The notes beneath the pieces are model-generated. The model was given only the letters and a program-made list of their open reading frames with translations, searched no databases and was not told where the DNA came from. From the NCBI GenBank assembly GCA_012862575.1, contig BLSF01000073.1, forward strand, positions 62,001 to 126,000: 64,000 bases of DNA, read 5' to 3'. How positions within the stretch are numbered: the stretch's first letter is position 1; each line of letters opens with the position of its first letter. Position numbers and translations under genes: made by a program. Source of the stretch: Parietichytrium sp. I65-24A. Taxonomy: Eukaryota > Sar > Bigyra > Thraustochytrida > Thraustochytriidae. Of the stretch, positions 29,801 to 36,699 are shown one piece after another.

Positions 29801-30871
29801 TCTCGTGGAGCTGTGCGTGCTTCTGGTCGCAAATCGCAAAGCAAGAAGCAGGCGTCGGCGGAAGCCACCCCATCTGCCAAGAAAGAGGCTGTCAAGGTCA
29901 AGTCGAGCAAAAATGGCCCTGATGCGGTTGACATGGAGTGGCGCAAGAATGAGGGTGTGGGTCGAAAAGCCGTGGTACTCAAGACCTGTCAGTTGTGCAC
30001 CAGAGATGGAAAGGTGTACCCTATGAAAGCTAATGGTGAATTTGGTGGGGACAAATCCGATGAGGATCCGATGATTCCTTATCCGTTCCTGCAGGTTAAA
30101 GGCCGCAGCACGATAAAGATCTGGGTGCACCAGGCATGCGCATCGTGGAGCCCGGAGGTTTATATGGACGATCATCAGCAGTATTTCGCGGTGCTTAAAG
30201 CTGTTCGCAGAGGGCGGTTCTTGTCCTGCACATATTGCAATCAGCGAGGAGCAACTCTTGGTTGTTTTAAGTCAGCATGCAACAAGAGCTACCACGTCCC
30301 CTGCGCGCTAGAGTCTGGATGGGATCCAGAAAATGAGTCGCACTTTTTCTGTGAAACGCATCGAGCTCCGACCAAGAAAGCCGCCAAGGGCAAGGGTAAG
30401 AAAGGTGGAAAAGCGGCGTCTTCCGCAGTGGCTGCGAAGAGCGGTGGTCGCCAGAAGGGCAAGCGAAGGCGAGGCGCCGCAGCTGATGATGAGGACCTGG
30501 AAGAGGAGCAGGAAGAGGAGCTTCTTAATGTCGGTTCCGAAGACGCTGCAGGCAACGATGAACAGCCAGCTGGCAGCCGCGCCAAACGTTCACGTCGAAA
30601 GACTATCGCCAGCGAGGCAAGCACCCGAGCTGGGGATGTAGTAAACGGCTCACGAAAGCGCAAGTCGGTCTCATACGCAGAGGACAATGATGAGGATGAC
30701 TTTGACCAAAACGAAGACGGCGATGAAGACGAGGAGGAGGTCATGCCCAAACCCAAAAACCGCGGTTCGCGTGGCGGGGGCGGGGGCAAGTTTCAAAAAG
30801 TTGCCGCTTTAGAGGGCAAGAAGGTCCAGGTAACTATTCGCAGCGCGAGTATCAAGAGTTCGGATTTTTGA
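23840..30871 (+). CDS. CHD-type chromatin remodeller with C-terminal PHD and extended PHD fingers
   Basis: A single 2,343-residue frame starting at ATG 23840. Two chromodomain-like segments lie at about residues 71-150 (LVKYKGLSYLHVEWV) and 235-275 (YLVKWRELSYLESTYEYEED). A PDZ-like segment is at about 390-470 (IGDELVAVHGMNV...FITLTFRR). The SNF2 ATPase spans about 915-1480: motif I ADEMGLGKT (about 947), motif II DEGH (about 1061), LLLTGTPLQNN, and motif VI-type RVHRIGQ (about 1441), so it should be active. Three PHD-type fingers lie at about 1795-1955 (first: CALCSDGGELIVCEGPCRRAFH), then an extended PHD with a pre-PHD zinc knuckle at about 2050-2175. Acidic and basic linkers fill the rest. 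It is nuclear and predicted to slide nucleosomes while reading histone tails. Double chromodomains place it in the CHD family; a subfamily is not certain. Confidence 0.93.
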   Translation: MSDSESSEDEHFAPGSASRGGDENPRRSSRSRKTQNFQKYFGSDDDDLLDSDEEREAKEREEIEEDPNAKKVEKLLGLRRAGAGPLLEILVKYKGLSYLHVEWVHENELRSQDPRMGVRIQKFKNQVRQGKVSNVNEDGEIEYFDPRYTDVDRILDEKEIVEEIIAPEYVASLEWFAWLGGKLKHPEANADASNKLRALSPMKKAVAHGVSNSSSEVLPGNIDLLSPAERGSRKRKELRKMYLVKWRELSYLESTYEYEEDVQDDFKIALFHRVNRAPTDNNALIAQELEVLFPGLQKLSGPRKKALLPQAQEEGGEKEEQKDSAKMDVVEDDEQKGEEEAIKEEREDDEDGGDGDGDGDGDDGDEGLHKGEATTHEESGLETAHLPPVASRFIADRRATTALSVPPVLQDFTNQSEIGGLMIGDELVAVHGMNVQFFTVDQTSDMLAARMDRLRRDPSQPFITLTFRRFVKRYDKVGHPVETVLFNINFKPSTLGILLRNFQKGASYMVQRPAVAPQCVAYIDKLLRPSAQANLASSETVTECANLSLRCLVVGFISNLYWHCWEKEAASKYNLEVVSKMMNVSPEDFKRWLGMWRVKLSSRGTYDVGNLAQVEKEIWVAIRRVNSILEFATYGKVNPDRLDQLLSFGPQAKAVGRRIYNVLKALEYMRSAEKAKKVAEGSAAKKRKQSKDAQQGTHSINDNFRVHTIVKVAPILDEMILKLEEEFGETESEYSYAKSYHEGADLIAFDGRARDPCLPGHERVYQWQIQAWRAVSFIYSLSRGEPICSAEEIKTYQASLRRCKDSAAYSQIQQNWDLEQRRKAWSKLVSEMPLYDAPFIGEVPVQFQLALMREIQEEFERQTKAELSNKGRAAASAQQEDNRMSKIQEGFRQQSILLQRLKTTTFVPYTRRNQPRFKHGNMLREYQLNGVTWILQHWYKGISCILADEMGLGKTVQVVATLEHLRTKANIRGPYLIVAPLSTIGHWNREIETWTDMNLCKYYDSGGAAAREVIREHEWYYPGMAGQTRLMKFNVMVTTYETYLSDVEELCLLPWVGVVVDEGHRLRSSKSKLLEQINRIGSNANRLLLTGTPLQNNILELFSLLHFCSPQHFPDQDVFMEKYGDMKTKEQLDQLQAEIAPFMLRRVKEDVEKSIPPKEETIIDVELTMLQKRYYRAIFDKNRQVLYKGCKSGNRPQLINVEMELRKCCNHPYLISGVQDSEYTILKKEVKKSILEVAEDKARQKLAQTGASEEAKAGAAEEALRSAAAKMNPVLDADEDEESAGEESDKQEEDHDEEMELKRIVSDGIGKELAQDSILEIAELERCVRSSGKMVLVDKLLPKLRAEGHKVLIFSQFVRMLDLLEYLCRGRGYPVERLDGNVHGNVRQAAIDRFSDPSGNSFVFLLSTRAGGVGINLTAADTVIIFDSDWNPQNDAQAQARVHRIGQTKAVKIFRLVTKNTYEETMLQRAARKLGLERAVLEGVHEMSSLGKSKRKSGVKDMSPQELEKMLREGAYHHLKDDDGKAAKTFVGADIDELLKTNARTIKVDSVPGGGGPNSNALDKLKHNTVNKSSFKADREDGVDINDPNFWQKVLPDMATPDSLLSKLNDQTQASSLAVRAEKRKAFMEDVRSLVRDIVEQRHAGELVNEHDMETTNALLVQISNMRNTFGHDSFHAVHKNDKPYTELANRWLARLEALRERRARRSTGLDRNENDDELFSEAGSDVEAEEKEPVETEPVKRNGAKYAEWDEDEGFLSEGGSEAGDQPEALKVEDDDDIALEDEVPEELLTDHMTEICALCSDGGELIVCEGPCRRAFHLKCLDPVSQRKAEAEDEWFCPDCATGCHNCFVCDQSGMTGVEKGVYECSDPSCGRFHHLQCIADSEFGRIISSDPPEFLCPLHACHACGAANSDESPVTVQCIQCSRAYHATCLNHTKTLRLHNNLIVCEEHLDGKEFGVESHFPFDRNLRIRTAKAKQAKRGSRRKSSRGAVRASGRKSQSKKQASAEATPSAKKEAVKVKSSKNGPDAVDMEWRKNEGVGRKAVVLKTCQLCTRDGKVYPMKANGEFGGDKSDEDPMIPYPFLQVKGRSTIKIWVHQACASWSPEVYMDDHQQYFAVLKAVRRGRFLSCTYCNQRGATLGCFKSACNKSYHVPCALESGWDPENESHFFCETHRAPTKKAAKGKGKKGGKAASSAVAAKSGGRQKGKRRRGAAADDEDLEEEQEEELLNVGSEDAAGNDEQPAGSRAKRSRRKTIASEASTRAGDVVNGSRKRKSVSYAEDNDEDDFDQNEDGDEDEEEVMPKPKNRGSRGGGGGKFQKVAALEGKKVQVTIRSASIKSSDF

Positions 30872-31442
30872 TTGTTAGAGAGCGCGGTATGTGGGGCTCT
30901 TAGAATTGGGGCCTCAACTGCTCAATGCGCGCGGCCTTTTTACCGAGCAAGATGCTGAACTGCCTTTAAAGGGACGGACAATTGCCGGATTCCATACAAT
31001 CTTGTGGCCTTTGCTGTTCCTTGCCAAGATGCATTTTTGCGACGGTAGTTTACAAGTTTAGAATTAGGTTTTCTCTTCTTTACACTTTCTTCTTTGCCGT
31101 TGACTTTAATCTGTTTCAAGCTGGCAGCGAGCAAGTCGCTCTGGTGCAGTCCGTCATTCTCCGTCATACCGAGAAGGAAGAGAATAGCAAATTTATTAAC
31201 TAATTGAGAGAAAAAAATGGATTGATCTTGATCAAGATAGGAACAAATGAAAAGACAAAAAGTGAGCGAATTTCAATCTATCCTCATACCTTGTATTCCT
31301 CACTCCGCCTGCGCCTTGTCGAGGCCAAGCGCATCGCCCCTTTCCTCATCTACACGAACAACAAACGCCTATCATCGATCGCCAATCAGGCAGAAACGCA
31401 TTTCAGTAAATGCGGAAGCCATGAGTCATGAACCATGAACCA
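30872..31442. other. Convergent 3' region
   Basis: Gap between the stops of the CHD gene and the minus-strand collagen-like gene. Nothing recognisable. Confidence 0.5.
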
Positions 31443-32057
31443 TCAATCCAAATTCCCATAGCGGTATCCGGCCAGCTCGGCTTGCATCTCGGCGATTTTG
31501 TCCTTGAGGCGCTCGATATAGGCCGCCATGTACGCATGTGTGTCTTCCAAGTATTCATTCTGATCCACGAGCTTGCTGATCAATTCTTTCGAAGCTTCAT
31601 TCCTCGTCGCGTTCATCATCTCCAAATTCGTGCCGACCAAAATCGCAAATGCGATGGGCGAGAACCCGCCCAGCGCCACGCTCGCGCGCTCCGGCCGGTT
31701 CTTCAGCCGAGAACCGGGAATGCCTAGGCTCCCCGGAACCAGCAGCTCCACACCTCCCGCGCCGCTTCCCTGGGTTCCCGGGGACCCGTGGGTTCCGTGG
31801 GTTCCGCGGGTTCCGGGTTCTCCGCGGTTCTGCCCGGCGCCAACAGAGTCACCAGCGTGTACCGAGGGCGCTTCGTACTTTGCGCGGAGGAAGAAGGCCC
31901 GGAACGGCTGCGCCGGGAGCGGAAATGCCGGTGCGGAATTCGTGGCGCGCGCGGGGAAGAAGAACCGCCAGGAACGTTTCAAGAACGTTCCTTGAGGCAG
32001 GCGAGCGGCGGCGATGCCTGATGCGGCCCCTCGCGCGATCGACGGTGAGGCGCCCAT
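31443..32057 (-). CDS. Collagen-like, single-span, coiled-coil protein; possibly mitochondrial
   Basis: 204 residues from the ATG at 32057. Residues 1-60 are rich in Arg, Ala, Ser and Phe with almost no acidic residues, as in a mitochondrial presequence. Residues about 79-101 are a short collagen-like G-x-x stretch (GEPGTRGTHGTHGSPGTQG). A hydrophobic segment follows at about 127-143 (VALGGFSPIAFAILVG), then a charged helix of about 50 residues (150-196) with coiled-coil character. No family was recognised. The collagen-like part comes from a GGTTCC-type DNA repeat (31760-31830), so it may be recent and not form a triple helix. Membrane anchoring with a C-terminal coiled coil is the firmest prediction. 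Confidence 0.65.
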   Translation of the reverse strand: MGASPSIARGAASGIAAARLPQGTFLKRSWRFFFPARATNSAPAFPLPAQPFRAFFLRAKYEAPSVHAGDSVGAGQNRGEPGTRGTHGTHGSPGTQGSGAGGVELLVPGSLGIPGSRLKNRPERASVALGGFSPIAFAILVGTNLEMMNATRNEASKELISKLVDQNEYLEDTHAYMAAYIERLKDKIAEMQAELAGYRYGNLD

Positions 32058-32963
32058 GGCTTTGACTGTGGGGAAAAGAGTGCGGGGACGTGCGCGCGTA
32101 CTTTTACTCTACCTTCTCCTCGCTCTTTTCGCCGCGGCGTACGTGGGGGCGGGCGCGGCGCGGACAGGCTGTGTCTCCTTCTTCCGAAACTCATTGTTCG
32201 CGAAAGTGGCCAGCGTTAATTAAAGCTGGGGATGAAGGTGGTAACTGGTTGTTAGTGGTGTCGGTAGGGGTCGCGGAGGTGGGAGTTAGTTTGGACTGTT
32301 GGGAAATCAGCGTGTGTTTTCTTATGTTTTGCTGCTGTGCGAGAGGGTTAGGCGAAGATGGGGGAAAAGTATACAAGTCTGCGTTTTTGCGCGGATTGAT
32401 TGGCTTCTGGGTTCCAAAAGGGCTCTGGAAGGATGGAAAGAATGGCCGCGCTGGGTTCTTTTCGGGTTCTTGTCTTCTTGTCGCTATTAGTTTTGTGAGG
32501 AATTCGGAGCCGTTCTAATGGATGTGTATAGTGTAAATTATAGAATCGGGAGTAACTTTCTTTGTCTTGCTGACACACGCAGGGACGTCTCATTGCGAGT
32601 ATAGAAAATTGATGTCGGTTTTCTCGTCTAGATTTCTAGGTTGACTTTTTTACGATTGTCTCGAGAGACGCGAGAGTTTCGAGAGAATTGAGCGTTGCTG
32701 TGATGTGACTTGAAGGAGTAAATGGTTCCTGTGAATGATATGAAAGGTGTCGATGAACAGGGGAGTCGTGAAAAACAAGAATTCAGAATTCAGAAGAATG
32801 TCGATAAATGAAGATGCTTGTGGAGTGAGTGATTGATGCAAGCAAAGAAGAGAAGATCACGGCGGATTGTAAAATGAAAGAATGTAAGAAACGCAAATAA
32901 AATAAGGAAATGGAAGGTGCGGACAGAGGCGAATGATGCTGCTGCAGGTATCTCCCGAGATAT
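32058..32963. other. Spacer
   Basis: No supported gene. A plus-strand frame with a hydrophobic stretch (ATG at 32056) overlaps the start of the collagen-like gene and is judged to be chance. No repeats stand out. Confidence 0.45.
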
Positions 32964-33782
32964 TTAAACGAAGAAGCTTGCCACAGTAAGGGCAGCAGTC
33001 AACATTGCCCCAAGTCCGATGTGCGAAGCAGAATTTTCCTCCTCGTCATCGCTCTCGGCCGCTGACACGGTCGGAGCACGGCTGGTGGTTGGGGAGGCAG
33101 TTTTCATGTCTTCGAGAGCCTGAAGCCTTGCATCAAGGACGGTGCTCGCCTTGCCGCTGAAGACTACGCTTGTGTTCGTAGAATAGCAGCTGACAGTCTT
33201 CTGCAAGTACTTCTCGTCGCACGTGTAGTTGGAGTAGATGTTGACCTGGTTATTCGCCGCGCCGCCATAGTACTCGTTGGCGGACATGGACACGCTGCGG
33301 CAAGCGTCCGTCGTAATATCGAGATCAAATGACACATCGCTCAAGGAAGTCAAGAGGTTCTCGGCCTTGAAGTCGCTGCACGGATCCGTGGTGAATCTAT
33401 CCCGCGACGTGCTGCCAACGAAAGTCTGATCAGCGATCTCGACTTGTTCAACAAATCTCTTCATCTTGTACGTGCATGTCTCAAAATACTTGATCTCCGA
33501 AACGTCCGTGTAAGATGAGTTCCCCGTGCAATCTTTGGACCTGTAGTACGTAGTTTTCTTTGACGCTACCCCGTCCTCAGTCACATACTCACCAAATTTG
33601 GAGCCCTCCGTCGCGGCATCTGGCAAACATAGCTCCAAAACATCGCTCAAAGTGATGTAGCTGGCCCCCTCTGTAGTGCATGCATCATCTGTGTACTTTT
33701 GCCTTTTCACCACTTTGTACGTGGCTCCTCTCGCACCGATCGTCAGCGCCACACCTGCCACAAGTCCCACTGCCACCTTCAT
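32964..33782 (-). CDS. Secreted Cys-rich protein, probable GPI-anchored surface protein
   Basis: 272 residues with a signal peptide (MKVAVGLVAGVALTIGARG, cleavage near residue 19-20). The ectodomain has about twelve cysteines and several NxS/T sequons (NSS, NYT, NTS), with alternating pairs of the type YTDDAC...C and YRSKDC...C that suggest a repeated fold. A Ser/Thr/Pro-rich and acidic stalk (about residues 228-250) precedes a hydrophobic C-terminus (IGLGAMLTAALTVASFFV) with no basic residues after it, the pattern of a GPI-attachment signal. No family was recognised. A surface or wall protein is the inference. Confidence 0.7.
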   Translation of the reverse strand: MKVAVGLVAGVALTIGARGATYKVVKRQKYTDDACTTEGASYITLSDVLELCLPDAATEGSKFGEYVTEDGVASKKTTYYRSKDCTGNSSYTDVSEIKYFETCTYKMKRFVEQVEIADQTFVGSTSRDRFTTDPCSDFKAENLLTSLSDVSFDLDITTDACRSVSMSANEYYGGAANNQVNIYSNYTCDEKYLQKTVSCYSTNTSVVFSGKASTVLDARLQALEDMKTASPTTSRAPTVSAAESDDEEENSASHIGLGAMLTAALTVASFFV

Positions 33783-34942
33783 TCCCGCTGTTTTCTGCCC
33801 GTCCGCTTTACTGACGATGAATTCTTAGAGGTCAAACTAACTGAATCTATTCTGCGATGCAAAATTTGGTCCTCGGAAAGCTGTCTGTACGTATGTTCCG
33901 CTTCCTTCCTTGGCTGTATGTCCCCCCTTCCTTAGCTATATCGATAGAAAGACCCCTACCGACCTGGCAGTTCTGAAAACCTCCGAGGGGCCACTTTTGC
34001 GCGTTTCAGGCTGAGACTTAAGACGCAACAAATTGGCGTAGATTCTGTACCACATAAAACTGTAATACAAATCGAAACAAGATTAATGTATCTTAACTTG
34101 GGATGGTGGTTTTGACTAGCGAGTCTTAACGATGGAGTGCACACCCATAGTGTGTGAACTTACTAGAAATTTAATAAGATTTACATGTAGAGATCTGAGG
34201 GAGCAAAAGGAACCATTGTTGTTCGATGGTAAGGCTCGAGAAGGAAAATAAGTAGTAATTCTCTTGGTAGGAGTGATTGGTAATGAGTAGTGGAACCCGG
34301 GTGTCATTCCTGGTTGTTGGTTCTCCAGTGGAGAACCGGAGGTGATTCATTCGTGTCATCGACCGCCGGCGTGGTGGAGTCGAATCGGATAATGCCTTCG
34401 CTTGAACGCTTTCGCTTCCGTGAACCATTCGCGGGAAAAAATATAAGAACATGGAAAACTTAAAAAAAGAAAAAGAGTAAAAGCAGAGCAAATTTATAAT
34501 CTACCTTCATCTATCTTCTGAGATCGCTTCCATAATAACAATTATGGATAAAAAACGTTTCCAATTTGATTCGAAGGGTTTCTTTTGCGAGGAGAAAAGG
34601 AGAAAAGGAGAAAAGAAACCGGCTCAATTATTTCACCGATACACAAAAACTAATTCACCGACACCTCACAACAACTTGTCCCCAAATCCCCGCGCACTCA
34701 CTTCAAGTACCACCCCCGACCACTACCCCCCTCTACCACAAACCTTAATCAACTCAATCAAACAACCCACCCAACGAGCGCGAGAGCGGCGAAGAAAGCC
34801 GTGTCTGAATCTCGTCGCGGTCCGCGGAAGGTGTAGCGGCTGATAGCGTAAACAGTAAACAGTAGGGAGAGAGCGCGGGAGGGCTGTCTCGGAGCGGAGT
34901 TCGGCGTGCGGTGACGGGCAGAGCTACGGAGAGAGAAAGAGG
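33783..34942. other. Divergent spacer before the 2OG oxygenase gene
   Basis: Nothing recognised apart from AT-rich segments and a short AGGAGAAAAGGAGAAAAG repeat near 34590. It must contain the promoters of both the GPI-anchored protein gene (minus) and the oxygenase gene (plus). Confidence 0.45.
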
Positions 34943-36476
34943 ATGGCGCTGCCAGTGTTAAGTCCGGGGAGAAAGACGGTGAGTTGATTCGTACCGAGAA
35001 GTCTTGTGCGTGGTCAGTGCGAAAGGTGGCGAGGTATGGAGATGAAAATATAGATGAAGAAGATGATGATGGGGAATGATGATGAAGAAGAAGATAATGA
35101 TGAAGATGATAGATGATGAAGAAGATGATGATGAAGAAGACGAAGATGAAGAAGATGATGATAATGATGATGATGATGATGAAGATGAAGATGAAGATGA
35201 AGATGAAGATGAAGATGAAGATGAAGATGATGATATAGAAGAAGATGAAGAGGATGATGATGTTGACACAGAAGAAGAAGATGATGATAATGATGATGAT
35301 GATAAAGAAGACGAAGATGAAGATATAGATGAAGATGACAAAGACGAAAATATAGATGAAGAAGAAGAAGATGATGATGATATAGAAGAAGAAGATGATG
35401 ATGATGAAGATGAAGATGGGCTGCGAATGCGGGCATCATGATAGGATCTGGGAAGGTGGTTTGGATGTGACGGGGATGGATGCTTGCTTGAAGCAGGACG
35501 CTCAAGCATGGTGATGAAGATCGAGTGTTGCGACCGGCGGGATAGTATTTGCTCGAGGCGGTTTTGGTAGCCTGCGAACGCATTGATTGATGGTGGAACT
35601 AAGTGGTTGATGCGTTTGGCGTCTTAGGCAGTGGAGTTCGTGAGGGCGATGCGCGAGTATGGGTTCCTGTTCGTGAAGGATCATGGAGTTCCGAAGGCCC
35701 TGACTACGCAGGTGTTGGAAGAGGCTCGCGAGTTTTTCAAGCTGCCGTTGGCGGAGAAGGAAACGATCGCGCTAAAAGGGGCTGCGTCACACTTCCGAGG
35801 GTATCAAAGACCAAAGGTGAATGTGACGAAAGGAGTAGGGGACAATCATGAGGCGATTGACTTCATGCGAACGATGAGCAGCGAGCAGACCGACATGAGT
35901 TTTGCTCTCGGGAAAAATCTTTGGCCTTCAGCGGAAGTGGCGCCAAATCTGAGATCCTCCTTAGAAAAGTACGAGAAGGAGATGCTGCGCCTCGGAGAAG
36001 AGATTATGGACACTATTGTTGTTGGGTTAGAGATGGATGACGCCCCCGTTCGCCTCGACCGTAACCTGTTCTCAGATCCCTTCTGGCTCTACAGAGCCAT
36101 CTCGTATCCCGGCGTTCCGGAGAATTCGTCCCTCGATGACATGCAAGGCTGTGGAGAACACACAGACTATGGGCTGCTAACGATGATCTGTGCAGACAAC
36201 ATTCCGCGATGCCTTCACATCAGGCACAATGGCCGGATTATGCACGTAGACCCCGTGGAGGATGCTTTCGTCATCAACATCGGGGATGTGCTGGAGTTTT
36301 GGACGAACGGCTACTTTACTGCAACGCCGCACTTGGTGACTTCACCTGTCGGAGACAAATCCAGGCTGTCAGTTCCTTTCTTTTACGAACCAAATTTTGA
36401 CGCCGTCATCAGAAAGGACGGAACCACGTATGGCCAACATCTGCAAGGCAAGCTCAACAACAACTTTACGGTGTGA
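34943..36476 (+). CDS. 2-oxoglutarate/Fe(II) oxygenase, isopenicillin-N-synthase-like, two exons
   Basis: Exon 1 is 34943-34978 (MALPVLSPGRKT), exon 2 is 35628-36476; the product is 294 residues. The 649-base intron starts GTGAGT and ends TCTTAG, and the join is in phase 0 leading into AVEFVRAMREYGFLFVKDHGVP, the N-terminal DIOX_N-type motif. This exon-1 choice is a prediction: without it the large frame has no ATG before that motif. In the core, the Fe(II) ligands are HxD (GEHTDYG, about H189/D191) and the distal His (ATPHLV, about H246). The 2OG-binding RxS follows as SRLSVPFF (about R257). Length and order match plant, fungal and bacterial IPNS-like enzymes. The substrate cannot be told from sequence. 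The intron carries a 380-base GAT/GAA tract. Confidence 0.82.
35038..35425. repeat. Long GAT/GAA trinucleotide tract inside an intron
   Basis: About 390 bases made almost wholly of GAT, GAA and GAC triplets, purine-rich on the plus strand, within the predicted intron of the 2OG oxygenase gene. Plus-strand frames read poly-Asp/Glu and minus-strand frames read poly-Ser or poly-His/Leu; none is considered a gene. Confidence 0.93.
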
Positions 36477-36699
36477 CCCATCTTGTCCATATTCCTTCCC
36501 TCAATTCAGATTCAAAAACAAAGAATGTGTTTTCACAGGCCCGAAAAAACAAGTGGTTTGCAACTGTCCTCACGGAGCGAGCGGACAAGAGGCACGTCTA
36601 ACCTTCAACGGCATTTCAGCCATCCGAATTTGAGAACACATACTCTTTTAAATTTTGATTTTTAAAGAAAGAACGATACTGGTACAGGGAGATCTTCAA

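Noticed and set aside
32014-32223. Plus-strand frame with a hydrophobic segment (LLLYLLLALFAAAYVG)
   Set aside because: It overlaps the 5' end of the minus-strand collagen-like gene in a GC-rich region; there is no other support.
35076-35441. Plus-strand poly-Asp/Glu frame, and poly-Ser and His/Leu frames opposite
   Set aside because: All are direct read-outs of the GAT/GAA tract, which lies inside a well-supported intron.
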